From positions 1-18,894 of the forward strand of contig CAZMRY010000028.1 of the NCBI GenBank assembly GCA_964568815.1: a stretch of 18,894 nt of DNA, in the 5' to 3' direction. Made by a program: the position numbers and the translations under genes. This stretch comes from RGIG8700 sp964568815. GTDB lineage: Bacteria; Bacillota; Clostridia; RGIG6154. Shown here piece by piece: positions 10,001 through 16,737 of the stretch. Positions within the stretch are counted from its first letter, which is position 1, and the number at the start of each line of letters is the position of its first letter. The notes beneath the pieces were generated by a model. The model did no database searches. It was not told the DNA's origin and saw only the letters and a list, made by a program, of their open reading frames with translations.

Positions 10001-13000
10001 CTGAAAACTCTGCAGAATACGAAGGCGGTGTTATTTACACTGCAGGTGAAAGTACAACCACAGTAACTGATTCTACATTCAAAAATAATACAGTTACTCA
10101 GGAAAAAGGCCGCGGAGGTGTGCTTTCAATCCATAGTGCTTCAATTGAATTTGATGGTGCAACATTTGAAGGCAACAGTGCTTTGTCAAATGGTGGTGCT
10201 CTTTATGTTTCATATACAACAGCAAGCACAATTAATTCAAGTGTGAAAGTGAATAATTCTGAGTTTAACGGTAATACATCAGGCGGAAACGGCGGTGCGA
10301 TTTATGCAACAGAGCACGAAGTAGAAGATGATAAGCTTGCATTGACAGTTAAAAATACAGAGTTTAAGAACAACCAGGCGATTGGCTATGGTGGTGCAGT
10401 TTACACAACTGCAAAGGTTGACTCTTATATGAAAGATGTTGACTTTACTGCTAATAAAGCAGGAATACCTGACAAAAAAACTTACGGTGGCGCAATTTAT
10501 ATGACATCAGGTTCAGGTCTCGAAGTTGACACAGCAACATTTACCGAAAATGAAGCCTCATATTGCGGTGGTGGTATAGCACTTCACTCATCAAGTGAAT
10601 TGATTGTTAACAACATCACTGCAGACAGCAACAAAGCAAGTAGCAGTGCCGGTTTCTTGTATGGAAATAATTCGAGAATTATAATCTATGATTCAACCAT
10701 TAAAAATAATACTGCAGGTGTAAACGGCGGTGCGATGGCATTTTACAATGCAACCACAGTTACAGCTTACGGTGCAACAATCGAAGGTAATACTGCTGGG
10801 GGAACAGGCGGCGCTATTTACTCATATCAAAACCTTACTGAAGTGATGCTTCACAGCTGCGCATTTAAAAATAATGAAGCAGCAGAAAACGGCGGTGCTG
10901 TTTACCTAAGTAACGAAGGTATTCTTAATATGTTTAATACCGAAGCGGTTGGAAACAAAGCTGATAAGGGCGGTTTCTTATACGAAACAACAACAGGCAC
11001 AGAAGCAACATTAAGAGGCATTGTTGTAGAAGGAAACAGCGCAACGACTGATGGCAATAATATCTTTGGTAATTCTTATGGTGCAACACTTTACATTGAT
11101 AAGATTGACTACGAAGACCGATTAAGTAGCGACACAAATGATGAAACATATTGGGATAACGCAATTAAAAATATGCTTACAGTAGTAGATATTTCCGGTA
11201 CAGATGAAGAAATCCCAGAAAGACTTTATTATGTAGCCAAAAATGATGGAGAAGAAGAGGAAGAAGAAAGGACAGTAGTTCCAGTTGAGAATGTTTTGTC
11301 ACTTGGTGTCAGCTCTTCAGACGACGCTATTAACAACACATATGGGAAACTCCCCGTTCTTGATAAATCTTCTAACTTTATGAGTGACAATGTAACAGAG
11401 TTTGAAGATATAAATGGAGAAACTGTTACGGTTGATACCTTTGTTTACCATCCTGACCATGCAGATGGAAACGGAAACTTTGGTCTGGGTATGCTCTTCT
11501 ATCAGGCAATATTGTATAAAGCTGCTCACCCCGAAGAAGATGTGAAGATTTCTATTGCTGAATTCAGATTTGAAATGGAAACTGCTGTTTGTATCAATAG
11601 AAATAGTCGTTATTTCGGTTATATGAGAAATCTTGTTGGTGCGGATTATGATAAATATGGTTTTGTTCGCATTTCATACCTTTTAGTAACTGCTGCGAAA
11701 ATGGGCATTGATGTAACTGTTATGGGTCAGATTCCGGGTTATCCACACAGCGCTGTTGACCCCGAATTCAGAGAATACTTTGAAGACCATTTGAAAGATC
11801 TTTGCGATCCCGTTTATGTTGGTGAAGGTAAGAAGGTTGCAGACTATATGAAGTTTGTTCCTTGCGATTGGACTTCATATGAAGACAAGGCCGGTTCGGA
11901 TATGATGCACTTGAAAATGGCAACTGCGTCTCATTATCTTGATATGAATGGTGTTGCACATAAAAACGCAATATTTTCATCAACGTCAAACCTTGACGGT
12001 ATCAATGGTAACGCAACGAATGGTAACAACAAGATGCAGACGGCAACAATAGTAACAAACCACGAGGGATTATACAGAACAGCAACTAACTACATAAACT
12101 TGATCGCTGAAAATCGTGGACAGGAGGATGTTTATATTTTCCGTAGCATATTGGCAAATAGAACTGCTCAGCAGTTTGAACTTATTTTAGCAGGTAAAGA
12201 AAACGAAATTCCTGCAGATGAGCAAATAGTTTATTTAGGTACGGAAAATGACGATGTATTTGAACTTTACTTCACTCCATTTGGTGGCGAACTCAACTCT
12301 TGGGATGAAAAATATAATCCTTATTGTAAATACATCAGAAAGTTAAATGATTCTGAAGATTACATTATTTTAACATGGAACAATGCAAACTATATCAGTT
12401 CGGGACTTGTTGATAAGATTGAGGGTATGATTATTGAAGCATACCATAACAACAAAAACCCTAACAATAAGATATATGTAAATCTTACAGAGTTTGATGC
12501 TTCAGCTTTTGATGATTTAGAAGTTGGTACAGATATTGGTGTTAAAAGCTTTAACAAAAAAGAGTTTGGCGCACTTCATACAAAGGATCTTCAGGTTTCT
12601 TATGTAGAAAATGGTAAGAGAAGTTATGTTACACTTTTCAATTCACTTAATATGCACTCTGGTGCCATCAGTTATCAGGCAAACTTCCTGCTTGCCATCA
12701 AAGAAGATAGTGCAGATGAAGGCAGTGTATTCTTCACACTTGCTGATAACACAACAAAAGGCATTGTTGAACACACCTATGGCAGCGAGGAGAAATACAT
12801 ACCAGAGGGTGACGAAGACGGCTATGTTTACAGACAATGTATACATTGTGGCAAACAGATTATTCTCAGCACAATTCACAAGGAAAGTGATTGGACTGTA
12901 ATCAAAGAAGCTACAACTGATAAAAACGGTGTTTCTTATAAATATTGTAAATCTTGCGGTAAAACGCTTGAAGCTAAAGAAAGCATTGGAAAAAGTGTTG

Positions 13001-15972
13001 CATTGGAAAGTTCGCAAGGAGTGGAATTTTCGACGGATTCATGCTTAGAACCACAAAGTGTAATCAATGGCATACCGCATACTTTTGAAGCTATCGTTAA
13101 TGTACCTAAGAATATACAAGATCGTGCAGGAGTTATTATTGGCAACTACAAAGTAGGAGTTCTCGACTTGATGAGCTTTGAAATATATTCCGGCGGAAGG
13201 GTAAGACTGTATTCAAAGACCGGTGGAGTACCTACAGATTGCACTTTTGATACAGATATTCGTTCTGATGAAAAAGTACATATAGCAATTACTTTAGAAG
13301 AAACTTCGGCAACACTTTATGTAAATGGAAAAGCAGTAGAAACAAAGGAAATCAGCGTATCTTTGCCTAATGCAATAAATGACCTTAAGATTGGTGGAGA
13401 CAATAGAGCAGGAAATACACAATACTTTAAAGGCACAATATATTCTGTAGCACTTTTTGATGATGTAAGAACAGCAAATGAAATCAAAGAAGATATGATT
13501 TATGTATCATCAGACAGCGATGCACTATTATATTCAGAATATCTGGGTAACAGAAAAGTCGTTGAGGATAATATAACTACAGAAATAATTAGACCTGCCG
13601 GTGAAACATTTGATAATGCAAAATATTATAAAATCGGCAATTTGAAAAATACACCGCATACTTTTGAAGCCGTAATCAATGTTCCTGTTGAACAAACTGA
13701 CAGGGCGGGTGTTGTAGTTAGTAACTATGTAGGTGGAAACGAACCTCAGATTGCTATTGAGATTTACAGCATGGGCAAACCAAGATTGTTCTATGTAAAT
13801 GGAGAAAACAGAGTAGACTGTACATTTAATACAGATATTCGTTCAGATAAGGCAAGACATATTGCTATAGTAGTGGACGGACAAGAAGCAATCTTGTATG
13901 TTGACGGTCAAAAAACAGAAACAAGAGCAATCAGTGTTTCATTACCGGATGCAAAAGATAATTACGCAATCGGCGGAGATTATCGAACAGGAAATTCTCA
14001 ATACTTTAAAGGTACAATATATTCTGTGGCACTTTTTGATGATGCAAGAACAGAGCAAGAAATTAAAAAGGATGTTGCTTTAGTTAAATCAGATGGTGAA
14101 TCTTTGTTGTATTCAGGCTATTTCACCAATGAAACTGAGATACCGGAATTTGTACCGATTAGTGGTATTACTTTCTCACAAACGGCTAAAAAGGATATGT
14201 ATGAACTTAAAAGTGTACCGTATACTTTTGAAGCTGTTATTAATGTTCCTAAGAGCATAGAAGACCGTGCAGGTGTTATTGTCGGCAACTATGCAAGTGG
14301 TGTTACCGACTTAATAAGTTTAGAAATATATTCCGGCGGAAGAGTAAGACTGTATTCAAAGACAGACGGAGTACCGGCAGATTGTATCTTTGATACAGAT
14401 GTTCGTTCTGATGAATTAGAACATATTATAGTTACAGTAGACGGAACTTCAGCAACGCTTTATCTAAACGGTCAGGCTGTAGAAACAAAGATACTTACTG
14501 CGCCTTTGCCTAATGTTATGAAAGATCTTAAGATTGGTGGAGATAACAGATATAAAAATGTACAATACTTTAAAGGTACAATTTACTCCGTAGCGTTATA
14601 CAGTGATGCTAAAACTGCAGACGAAATTAAGTATGGACTTGTTAACAATACAGATGAAATGCTATATTGCAGTTACTTTGATTCTGTCAAAGAGGGTAAT
14701 TTAACAGATGGTAAGGAATTTACATCTGATATTAAATCTGCAATTCCTATGGAAATCAGTGCTGCTCCACATACTTTTGAGGCAGTAGTACAAGTACCTG
14801 AACATATAGAAGACCGCGCAGGTGTTATTGTCGGAAACTATGATTATTATAAAAAGGATTTAATAAACCTTGAAGTATATACATTAGGCAGAGTAAGAAT
14901 AGTTTCAAAAATCGGTGGAGTGACTGAAAACTGTATTTTCGATACAGATATCCGTTCAGATAAAAAAGAACATATAGCAGTTACAGTAGACGGAACTTTA
15001 GCAACACTTTATATAAACGGCAAAGCGGTAGAAACAAAAACGCTTTCTGCTACTTTGGCAGAGGTAACTGATAATTTTAAAATTGGCGGAGACAACAGAG
15101 CAGGAAATTCACAGTACTTTAAAGGTAAAATATATTCTGTAGCACTCTTTAGTGATGTACGAACACCAGCAGAAATTGTAAGCGACATGATTTCTGTTGA
15201 TTCAAATGCAGAGAACTTATTGTATAACACAAACTATGCTTTAAGCGTATGTGAAAAGAGTATCACAGGCGGAACTCATGTTGTAAGCGATTGGATTATC
15301 GAAAGTGAACCTACCGAAAGTAAAAATGGCCGCAAGTATAAGATGTGCACACAATGTTCGGCTATAATAGAGGTAAATGAGTACCGCAATACATACACAG
15401 AGGGAATACATATAGATTATGAATCTATATCTGGGCTTACTCTTTCAGATGAAACAGATGCATATAAGATTGACACCGAGTTAACAAATGTTCCGCTGAC
15501 TTATGAGGCAATATTCAGATTACCTAAAACACAGAGTGAACGAGCAGGGGTTCTGGTTGGAAACTATGATGGTAGCAATGCAGAACAGGTGAATATAGAG
15601 ATTTATACTAACGGGAAGCCGAGATTATACTATAAGACAAATAATACTGCATATACACATTTGTTCAACACAGATGTCCGTTCTGATTCTATCGTACATC
15701 TTGCTATTACAATTGATGGGCTTATAGCAACATTATACATCAATGGAGTTGCTGAGGAAACTGTAACTCTTGATACTGAAATTGCAAATGCTTGTTCCAA
15801 TTATAGGATTGGTGCTGATTGCAGAACAAGCAATTCTCCGTATTTCAAGGGAACCATCTGTTCTGTAGCAATGTTTAGCGATGTAAGAACAGCAGAAGAA
15901 ATCAAACATGATATGATTTTGATACCAAGCGATTCTGATGAATTGTTGTTCTCAAAATATTTTATGGATTAA
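4084..15972 (+). CDS. Giant secreted protein: Pmp-type beta-helix modules, PLD-like domain, LamG domains
   Basis: The 3962-residue product starts at ATG 4084, 10 nt after AGGAG (4069-4073); an in-frame GTG at 4063 would lie upstream of that ribosome site. Residues 1-32 are a Sec signal peptide (KK, hydrophobic core, SYA|T cleavage). An acidic Ser/Thr-rich linker runs to about 128. Three beta-helix modules follow (about 128-860, 874-1534, 1557-2370), with roughly 58 GGAIY-type turns in all. Then come an acidic linker (GEEEEEERT), a PLD-like domain (about 2450-2880; H2609-x-K2611 with SSTSN 2632-2636, H2832-x-K2834 with NSLN 2853-2856), CxxC pairs (2919, 2955) and LamG-like domains from about 2995, 3191, 3378, 3560 and 3803, with another CxxC at 3755. 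No LPXTG, SLH or terminal membrane helix is visible. It is probably an extracellular adhesin-like enzyme of unknown substrate. Domain calls are by motif reading only. Confidence 0.93.
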   Translation: MSIANLTKKICACFLAVCMLSSTMNMDLISYATEDDGMVIVTEGEELTEGSSNADENSVTQDDTILADDTVLVENSIPTDETILQVNENSDETTVEGENNSSGDGGSNGTITDEEFDDEDESGESDATEIRITSADELEIALSKGYDRIQLLCDFTLDRTFFVTKDTVIYATEAVNLVRDTSFGGDIFVVGPEEKPDDESEQITVTFGDETAEDCLITIDGNKSNMTVDVVGTVFFVRNLAQVEIRGINVKNAKKVGNETALDDAYGLSYPERVGGAVVILSSGKLDIYSSEFTDNEVSIYEKDNADAISGRGGAIYSFAELNVYDSTFKGNTATRGGALYNYRKTHLVNTVFEENTVSTVGGAVYVPASTSAFLYTENTQFNKNSATEDGGAIYSYGTCDFKNTSFTQNSTETSNGGAVYVNGQITDEKSLVMSDVIFDNNTSAKAGGALYIDEGAVVSADSTTFTGNKTLAGHGGAVYVLGKEGTANTTLEVYNSTFTQNQSSNNAGAVYFGKSAVAYMENVELNENESLATSYGGGAIYSTASTIEINGATINDNYANANAGAIALYSDSILTLNNVTALRNSAASNGGFIYSSKSTTNIDNSNISAGSAKTCGATYFNSNSTANIKNTTFSENISEKTGGAIMVKDESTAIMEKITATANIATTSGGFVYNEGSVVEVYDSEIRKNTANTGGAIYFTTVAATDTESAVLASGGLYNTKFIENEATSNSGALHIYTGGGEVIISGCEFESNKSGANGGVAYISNKSIVKMYNNTARNNSAVKGGFLYETTTGTTVTIKDITVSKNSATDGGSFIWGNSTGAVLYIDKLTYTDLDATGELDDDYWAEAIFNKLTVYDVAVPDYGEDEGDVSVSVARAGNAAELESAINQGFDEVLITKSFEIDRTFYITKDMNIYSESAVTLLRAPAFGGDMFVLGPVEKSEDKTAEPVTITFGSDEAKITIDGNKDNVSVDNLGTVFFVRNLAKVEIRGLKVTNAKKVGNEIALDEAYALSYASQVGGAVAILASGELNVYNSEFTNNEVSVYEKDNDESISGRGAVIYSFGELNVYNSSFTNNHATKAGAIYNYRETHLTDTTFEGNTASTLGGAIYIPSSTVASVYTNNVSFKGNSAASGGAIYAAGPIDFTDTSFVENEATSSNGGAIYLTGKKTSKKSLEAENVTFTNNTAAKAGGAIYIVTADGTDSDGNAIEIGAETLLTNAIFTGNKANAGHGGAVWASGGDETDIKTLELYDVTFDENQTSSRGGAIYFGSNAVSYMENVIFTKNKALADEGTAYGGGAVYGTGATIEINGAKFIENTSDYMGGAIEIHSSSVVTLNDITAERNVATQKDGGFMYAKDVELKIYNSYINGNSAALQGGAISIREGTTAEIYKTKFVENKATADNGGALFIYTNGGNVTLNGILFKDNVSAKYGGAIYISGKSVAYMYNIEATGNSAANGGFMYETTTGTTVNLNGLTVKGNTATTGGPIIWGNTTNATLNINKTNYVDKDATGELDDTYWSSAIVNKLTVKDLISEIPNPGDYGDETTDGMDEILDVRTIDELETALTGSVKNIRIISNIIVDRTLYVTGEKVLFTTTKRTVKRSPDFTGDMFVVGEDKDGNYPIVEGIETTFTLGNPQSETENLLIIDGNKDNITGNITGCAIFVAGSATLNIYGNTSLINNYKNGNIRTLNAKYNLASPEKVGGAAITNIEGSVYIYDGVIKDNISDGTVDTINGGAIHNRSNFTIYDGLFQNNEGSLGGVIYNGKRLDVLGGQFLDNHSLRNGGAIYVASSQYAHLYVGKSEGAGISDKVLFKNNTSDASGGALYNSVMGAVIINGDVTFDSNYSATSGGAVGTFGTLNINNAVFMNNSAKARGGAVYLSNSNDVYTTRIVNISNSTFEGNQSTAGGVIGVYASNTDLTEGGIVEIENCNFNKNKAVNLTDNPEKDDIFGGVIFNSRKGSVTITNSNFTENSAEYEGGVIYTAGESTTTVTDSTFKNNTVTQEKGRGGVLSIHSASIEFDGATFEGNSALSNGGALYVSYTTASTINSSVKVNNSEFNGNTSGGNGGAIYATEHEVEDDKLALTVKNTEFKNNQAIGYGGAVYTTAKVDSYMKDVDFTANKAGIPDKKTYGGAIYMTSGSGLEVDTATFTENEASYCGGGIALHSSSELIVNNITADSNKASSSAGFLYGNNSRIIIYDSTIKNNTAGVNGGAMAFYNATTVTAYGATIEGNTAGGTGGAIYSYQNLTEVMLHSCAFKNNEAAENGGAVYLSNEGILNMFNTEAVGNKADKGGFLYETTTGTEATLRGIVVEGNSATTDGNNIFGNSYGATLYIDKIDYEDRLSSDTNDETYWDNAIKNMLTVVDISGTDEEIPERLYYVAKNDGEEEEEERTVVPVENVLSLGVSSSDDAINNTYGKLPVLDKSSNFMSDNVTEFEDINGETVTVDTFVYHPDHADGNGNFGLGMLFYQAILYKAAHPEEDVKISIAEFRFEMETAVCINRNSRYFGYMRNLVGADYDKYGFVRISYLLVTAAKMGIDVTVMGQIPGYPHSAVDPEFREYFEDHLKDLCDPVYVGEGKKVADYMKFVPCDWTSYEDKAGSDMMHLKMATASHYLDMNGVAHKNAIFSSTSNLDGINGNATNGNNKMQTATIVTNHEGLYRTATNYINLIAENRGQEDVYIFRSILANRTAQQFELILAGKENEIPADEQIVYLGTENDDVFELYFTPFGGELNSWDEKYNPYCKYIRKLNDSEDYIILTWNNANYISSGLVDKIEGMIIEAYHNNKNPNNKIYVNLTEFDASAFDDLEVGTDIGVKSFNKKEFGALHTKDLQVSYVENGKRSYVTLFNSLNMHSGAISYQANFLLAIKEDSADEGSVFFTLADNTTKGIVEHTYGSEEKYIPEGDEDGYVYRQCIHCGKQIILSTIHKESDWTVIKEATTDKNGVSYKYCKSCGKTLEAKESIGKSVALESSQGVEFSTDSCLEPQSVINGIPHTFEAIVNVPKNIQDRAGVIIGNYKVGVLDLMSFEIYSGGRVRLYSKTGGVPTDCTFDTDIRSDEKVHIAITLEETSATLYVNGKAVETKEISVSLPNAINDLKIGGDNRAGNTQYFKGTIYSVALFDDVRTANEIKEDMIYVSSDSDALLYSEYLGNRKVVEDNITTEIIRPAGETFDNAKYYKIGNLKNTPHTFEAVINVPVEQTDRAGVVVSNYVGGNEPQIAIEIYSMGKPRLFYVNGENRVDCTFNTDIRSDKARHIAIVVDGQEAILYVDGQKTETRAISVSLPDAKDNYAIGGDYRTGNSQYFKGTIYSVALFDDARTEQEIKKDVALVKSDGESLLYSGYFTNETEIPEFVPISGITFSQTAKKDMYELKSVPYTFEAVINVPKSIEDRAGVIVGNYASGVTDLISLEIYSGGRVRLYSKTDGVPADCIFDTDVRSDELEHIIVTVDGTSATLYLNGQAVETKILTAPLPNVMKDLKIGGDNRYKNVQYFKGTIYSVALYSDAKTADEIKYGLVNNTDEMLYCSYFDSVKEGNLTDGKEFTSDIKSAIPMEISAAPHTFEAVVQVPEHIEDRAGVIVGNYDYYKKDLINLEVYTLGRVRIVSKIGGVTENCIFDTDIRSDKKEHIAVTVDGTLATLYINGKAVETKTLSATLAEVTDNFKIGGDNRAGNSQYFKGKIYSVALFSDVRTPAEIVSDMISVDSNAENLLYNTNYALSVCEKSITGGTHVVSDWIIESEPTESKNGRKYKMCTQCSAIIEVNEYRNTYTEGIHIDYESISGLTLSDETDAYKIDTELTNVPLTYEAIFRLPKTQSERAGVLVGNYDGSNAEQVNIEIYTNGKPRLYYKTNNTAYTHLFNTDVRSDSIVHLAITIDGLIATLYINGVAEETVTLDTEIANACSNYRIGADCRTSNSPYFKGTICSVAMFSDVRTAEEIKHDMILIPSDSDELLFSKYFMD
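4465..6663 (+). repeat. Beta-helix module 1 (Pmp-like GGAIY/FxxN repeats)
   Basis: Begins with a cap in which SADELEIAL leads to a DRTFFVTKD strand and a GGDIFVVGP segment, and ends with GGFLYETTTGT, then TGELDDDYW and NKLTVYD. In between are about 20 turns of 25-35 residues with GGA[ILV]Y and FxxN signatures, as in the Chlamydia polymorphic membrane protein repeat. A right-handed parallel beta-helix is expected. Confidence 0.85.
6703..8684 (+). repeat. Beta-helix module 2, closest to module 1
   Basis: Same cap (NAAELESAI, DRTFYITKD, GGDMFVLGP) and same end (GGFMYETTTGT, TGELDDTYW, NKLTVKD) as module 1, with about 17 GGA-type turns. Long stretches align with module 1 without gaps, for example VFFVRNLA(K/Q)VEIRG and the NAKKVGNE segment. 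This points to duplication of a whole module followed by loss or gain of single turns. Confidence 0.85.
8752..11193 (+). repeat. Beta-helix module 3, more diverged
   Basis: The cap is recognisable but diverged (TIDELETAL, DRTLYVTGE, TGDMFVVGE). About 21 GGA/GGV turns follow, then the shared end GGFLYETTTGT, DETYW and NMLTVVD. It is longer than modules 1 and 2, uses more GGVIY turns, and the TGELDD motif is replaced by SSDTND. It appears to be the oldest copy to have separated. Confidence 0.82.
11430..12740 (+). other. Phospholipase-D-like (HKD) domain within the giant protein
   Basis: Two half-sites fit the PLD superfamily pattern of HxK followed by a GSxxN-like segment. First half: H2609-L-K2611, then S-S-T-S-N (2632-2636), followed by a conserved-looking TNHEGLYR stretch. 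Second half: H2832-T-K2834-D, then N-S-L-N (2853-2856). Upstream, an alternation of strand and helix (VKISIAEFRF, LLVTAAKMGIDVTVMGQ) matches the PLD core, where the helix is typically followed by 'G-[IV]-x-V'. The K-to-S spacing in the first half is longer than in the textbook motif. Activity (phosphodiesterase, lipase or nuclease-like) cannot be told. Confidence 0.68.
13066..15915 (+). repeat. Five LamG / concanavalin-like domains in tandem
   Basis: Five copies of about 145 residues lie near nt 13066-13500, 13654-14080, 14215-14640, 14761-15195 and 15490-15915. Each has (H/Y/L)T(F/Y)EA at the start, RAGV(I/V/L)(V/I)xNY, a (T/N)D(I/V)RSD motif, a strand ATLY(V/I)NGxA or close variant, and YFKG(T/K)I(Y/C)SVA(L/M) at the end, followed by a short LLYSxYF-like tail. 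These are typical laminin-G/ConA-like binding folds for sugar or protein ligands. Copy 5 is the most diverged and is set off by a 100-residue linker carrying a CxxC motif. Confidence 0.85.
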
Positions 15973-15985
15973 ACTCAAGATAAGC

Positions 15986-16047
15986 AACTTGTTTTTACAA
16001 GTTACTTCAGACTGCCGAAAAAGTCCAGGTTTTTCTGGACTTTTTCT
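15986..16047 (+). terminator. Intrinsic terminator of the giant gene
   Basis: The stem AAAAAGTCCAG (16018-16028) pairs perfectly with CTGGACTTTTT (16035-16045) across the loop GTTTTT, and the T-run is part of the 3' arm. A smaller AACTTG/CAAGTT hairpin (15986-16003) precedes it. It lies 45 nt past the stop codon. Because the 5' arm begins with five A residues it could also work on the other strand. Confidence 0.9.
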
Positions 16048-16084
16048 TCGTTTTGTGAATGATGTTCTTGGGTGATGAAAGATG

Positions 16085-16189
16085 ATGGAAAGGGGTTATG
16101 AAAACAGATATCAGATAGAAATGATAAGCATAGAAGAATTAGGTGCTTCCTATAAAAATATGCTACTATTGTACTGCCTAACATACTAA
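16085..16189 (+). pseudogene. Possible transposase N-terminal remnant (34 codons)
   Basis: A short open frame encodes a peptide containing RYQIEMISIEEL, which by eye resembles the N-terminus of IS1182-type transposases, where this stretch is usually followed by VPxDHLLRKI. Here the match ends straight after EEL and a stop follows 15 residues later. No terminal inverted repeats were found. It could equally be a chance frame in a gene-free spacer. Confidence 0.22.
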
Positions 16190-16226
16190 TTTAGTGATTG
16201 TTAAACATTTGTACGAACACTTTTTA

Positions 16227-16255
16227 TTGCCAATTGTCAATTGTTGTGTTACAAT
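16227..16255 (+). promoter_or_regulatory. Promoter of the fucU-GH28 pair, with a possible operator
   Basis: TTGCCA (16227-16232), a 17-bp spacer, and TACAAT (16250-16255) place the transcript start near 16262, about 35 nt before the ATG. Within the spacer is CAATTG-T-CAATTG, which is both a direct and an inverted repeat and sits where a repressor could block RNA polymerase. The operator idea is inference only. Confidence 0.65.
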
Positions 16256-16296
16256 GATTACAGCAGTAAATATTTATTAAAAAGGAGATTGTAAAA

Positions 16297-16737
16297 ATGC
16301 TTAAAGGAATACCATCAAATATTTCACCGGAACTTTTAAAGGTTTTATGCGAAATGGGTCACAGCGATACAATCGTTATTGCTGACGGAAATTTTCCGGT
16401 TGAATCAGTAGGTAAAAATGCTGTTGTTATCAGAGCGGACGGTCAGGGAGTACCTGAACTTTTAGAGTCAATATTAAAGGTTTTCCCTCTTGATACTTAT
16501 GTTGAAAAACCTGTATCACTTATGCAGGTAACACCAGGTGACGATGTTGAAACACCTATCTGGGATGTTTATAAGAAAATCGTGTCAAATGAAGACAGCA
16601 GAGGAGCTGCTGTGTTCCAGGAAGTAGAAAGATTTAAATTTTATGAAGAGGCTAAAAAGGCATATGCTGTAATTGCTACATCTGAAACTGCAATTTATGC
16701 AAATATTATGCTTCAAAAAGGTGTTGTAATAGCGTGA
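16297..16737 (+). CDS. fucU: RbsD/FucU-family sugar mutarotase (probable L-fucose mutarotase)
   Basis: The product is 146 residues, the usual size of the RbsD/FucU family, whose members interconvert anomers of L-fucose (FucU) or pyranose and furanose forms of ribose (RbsD) in the cytoplasm. Family features are visible: LKGIP and SPELLKVL at the start, GH22 followed by IAD30, ER and FY near 111-116, and a C-terminal Y134-A-N136 with QKGV. Family members usually have TGE before the YxN; here it reads TSE. Start ATG 16297 is 9 nt after AGGAG (16283-16287). The stop codon overlaps the GH28 start by one base, so the two are coupled. The FucU call over RbsD rests on overall resemblance; other deoxy sugars are possible. 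Confidence 0.85.
   Translation: MLKGIPSNISPELLKVLCEMGHSDTIVIADGNFPVESVGKNAVVIRADGQGVPELLESILKVFPLDTYVEKPVSLMQVTPGDDVETPIWDVYKKIVSNEDSRGAAVFQEVERFKFYEEAKKAYAVIATSETAIYANIMLQKGVVIA

Noticed and set aside
4465..11193. Autotransporter or Chlamydia-type Pmp outer-membrane protein
   Set aside because: The repeats match, but there is no C-terminal beta-barrel, and the gene context is Gram-positive (Clostridia-like).
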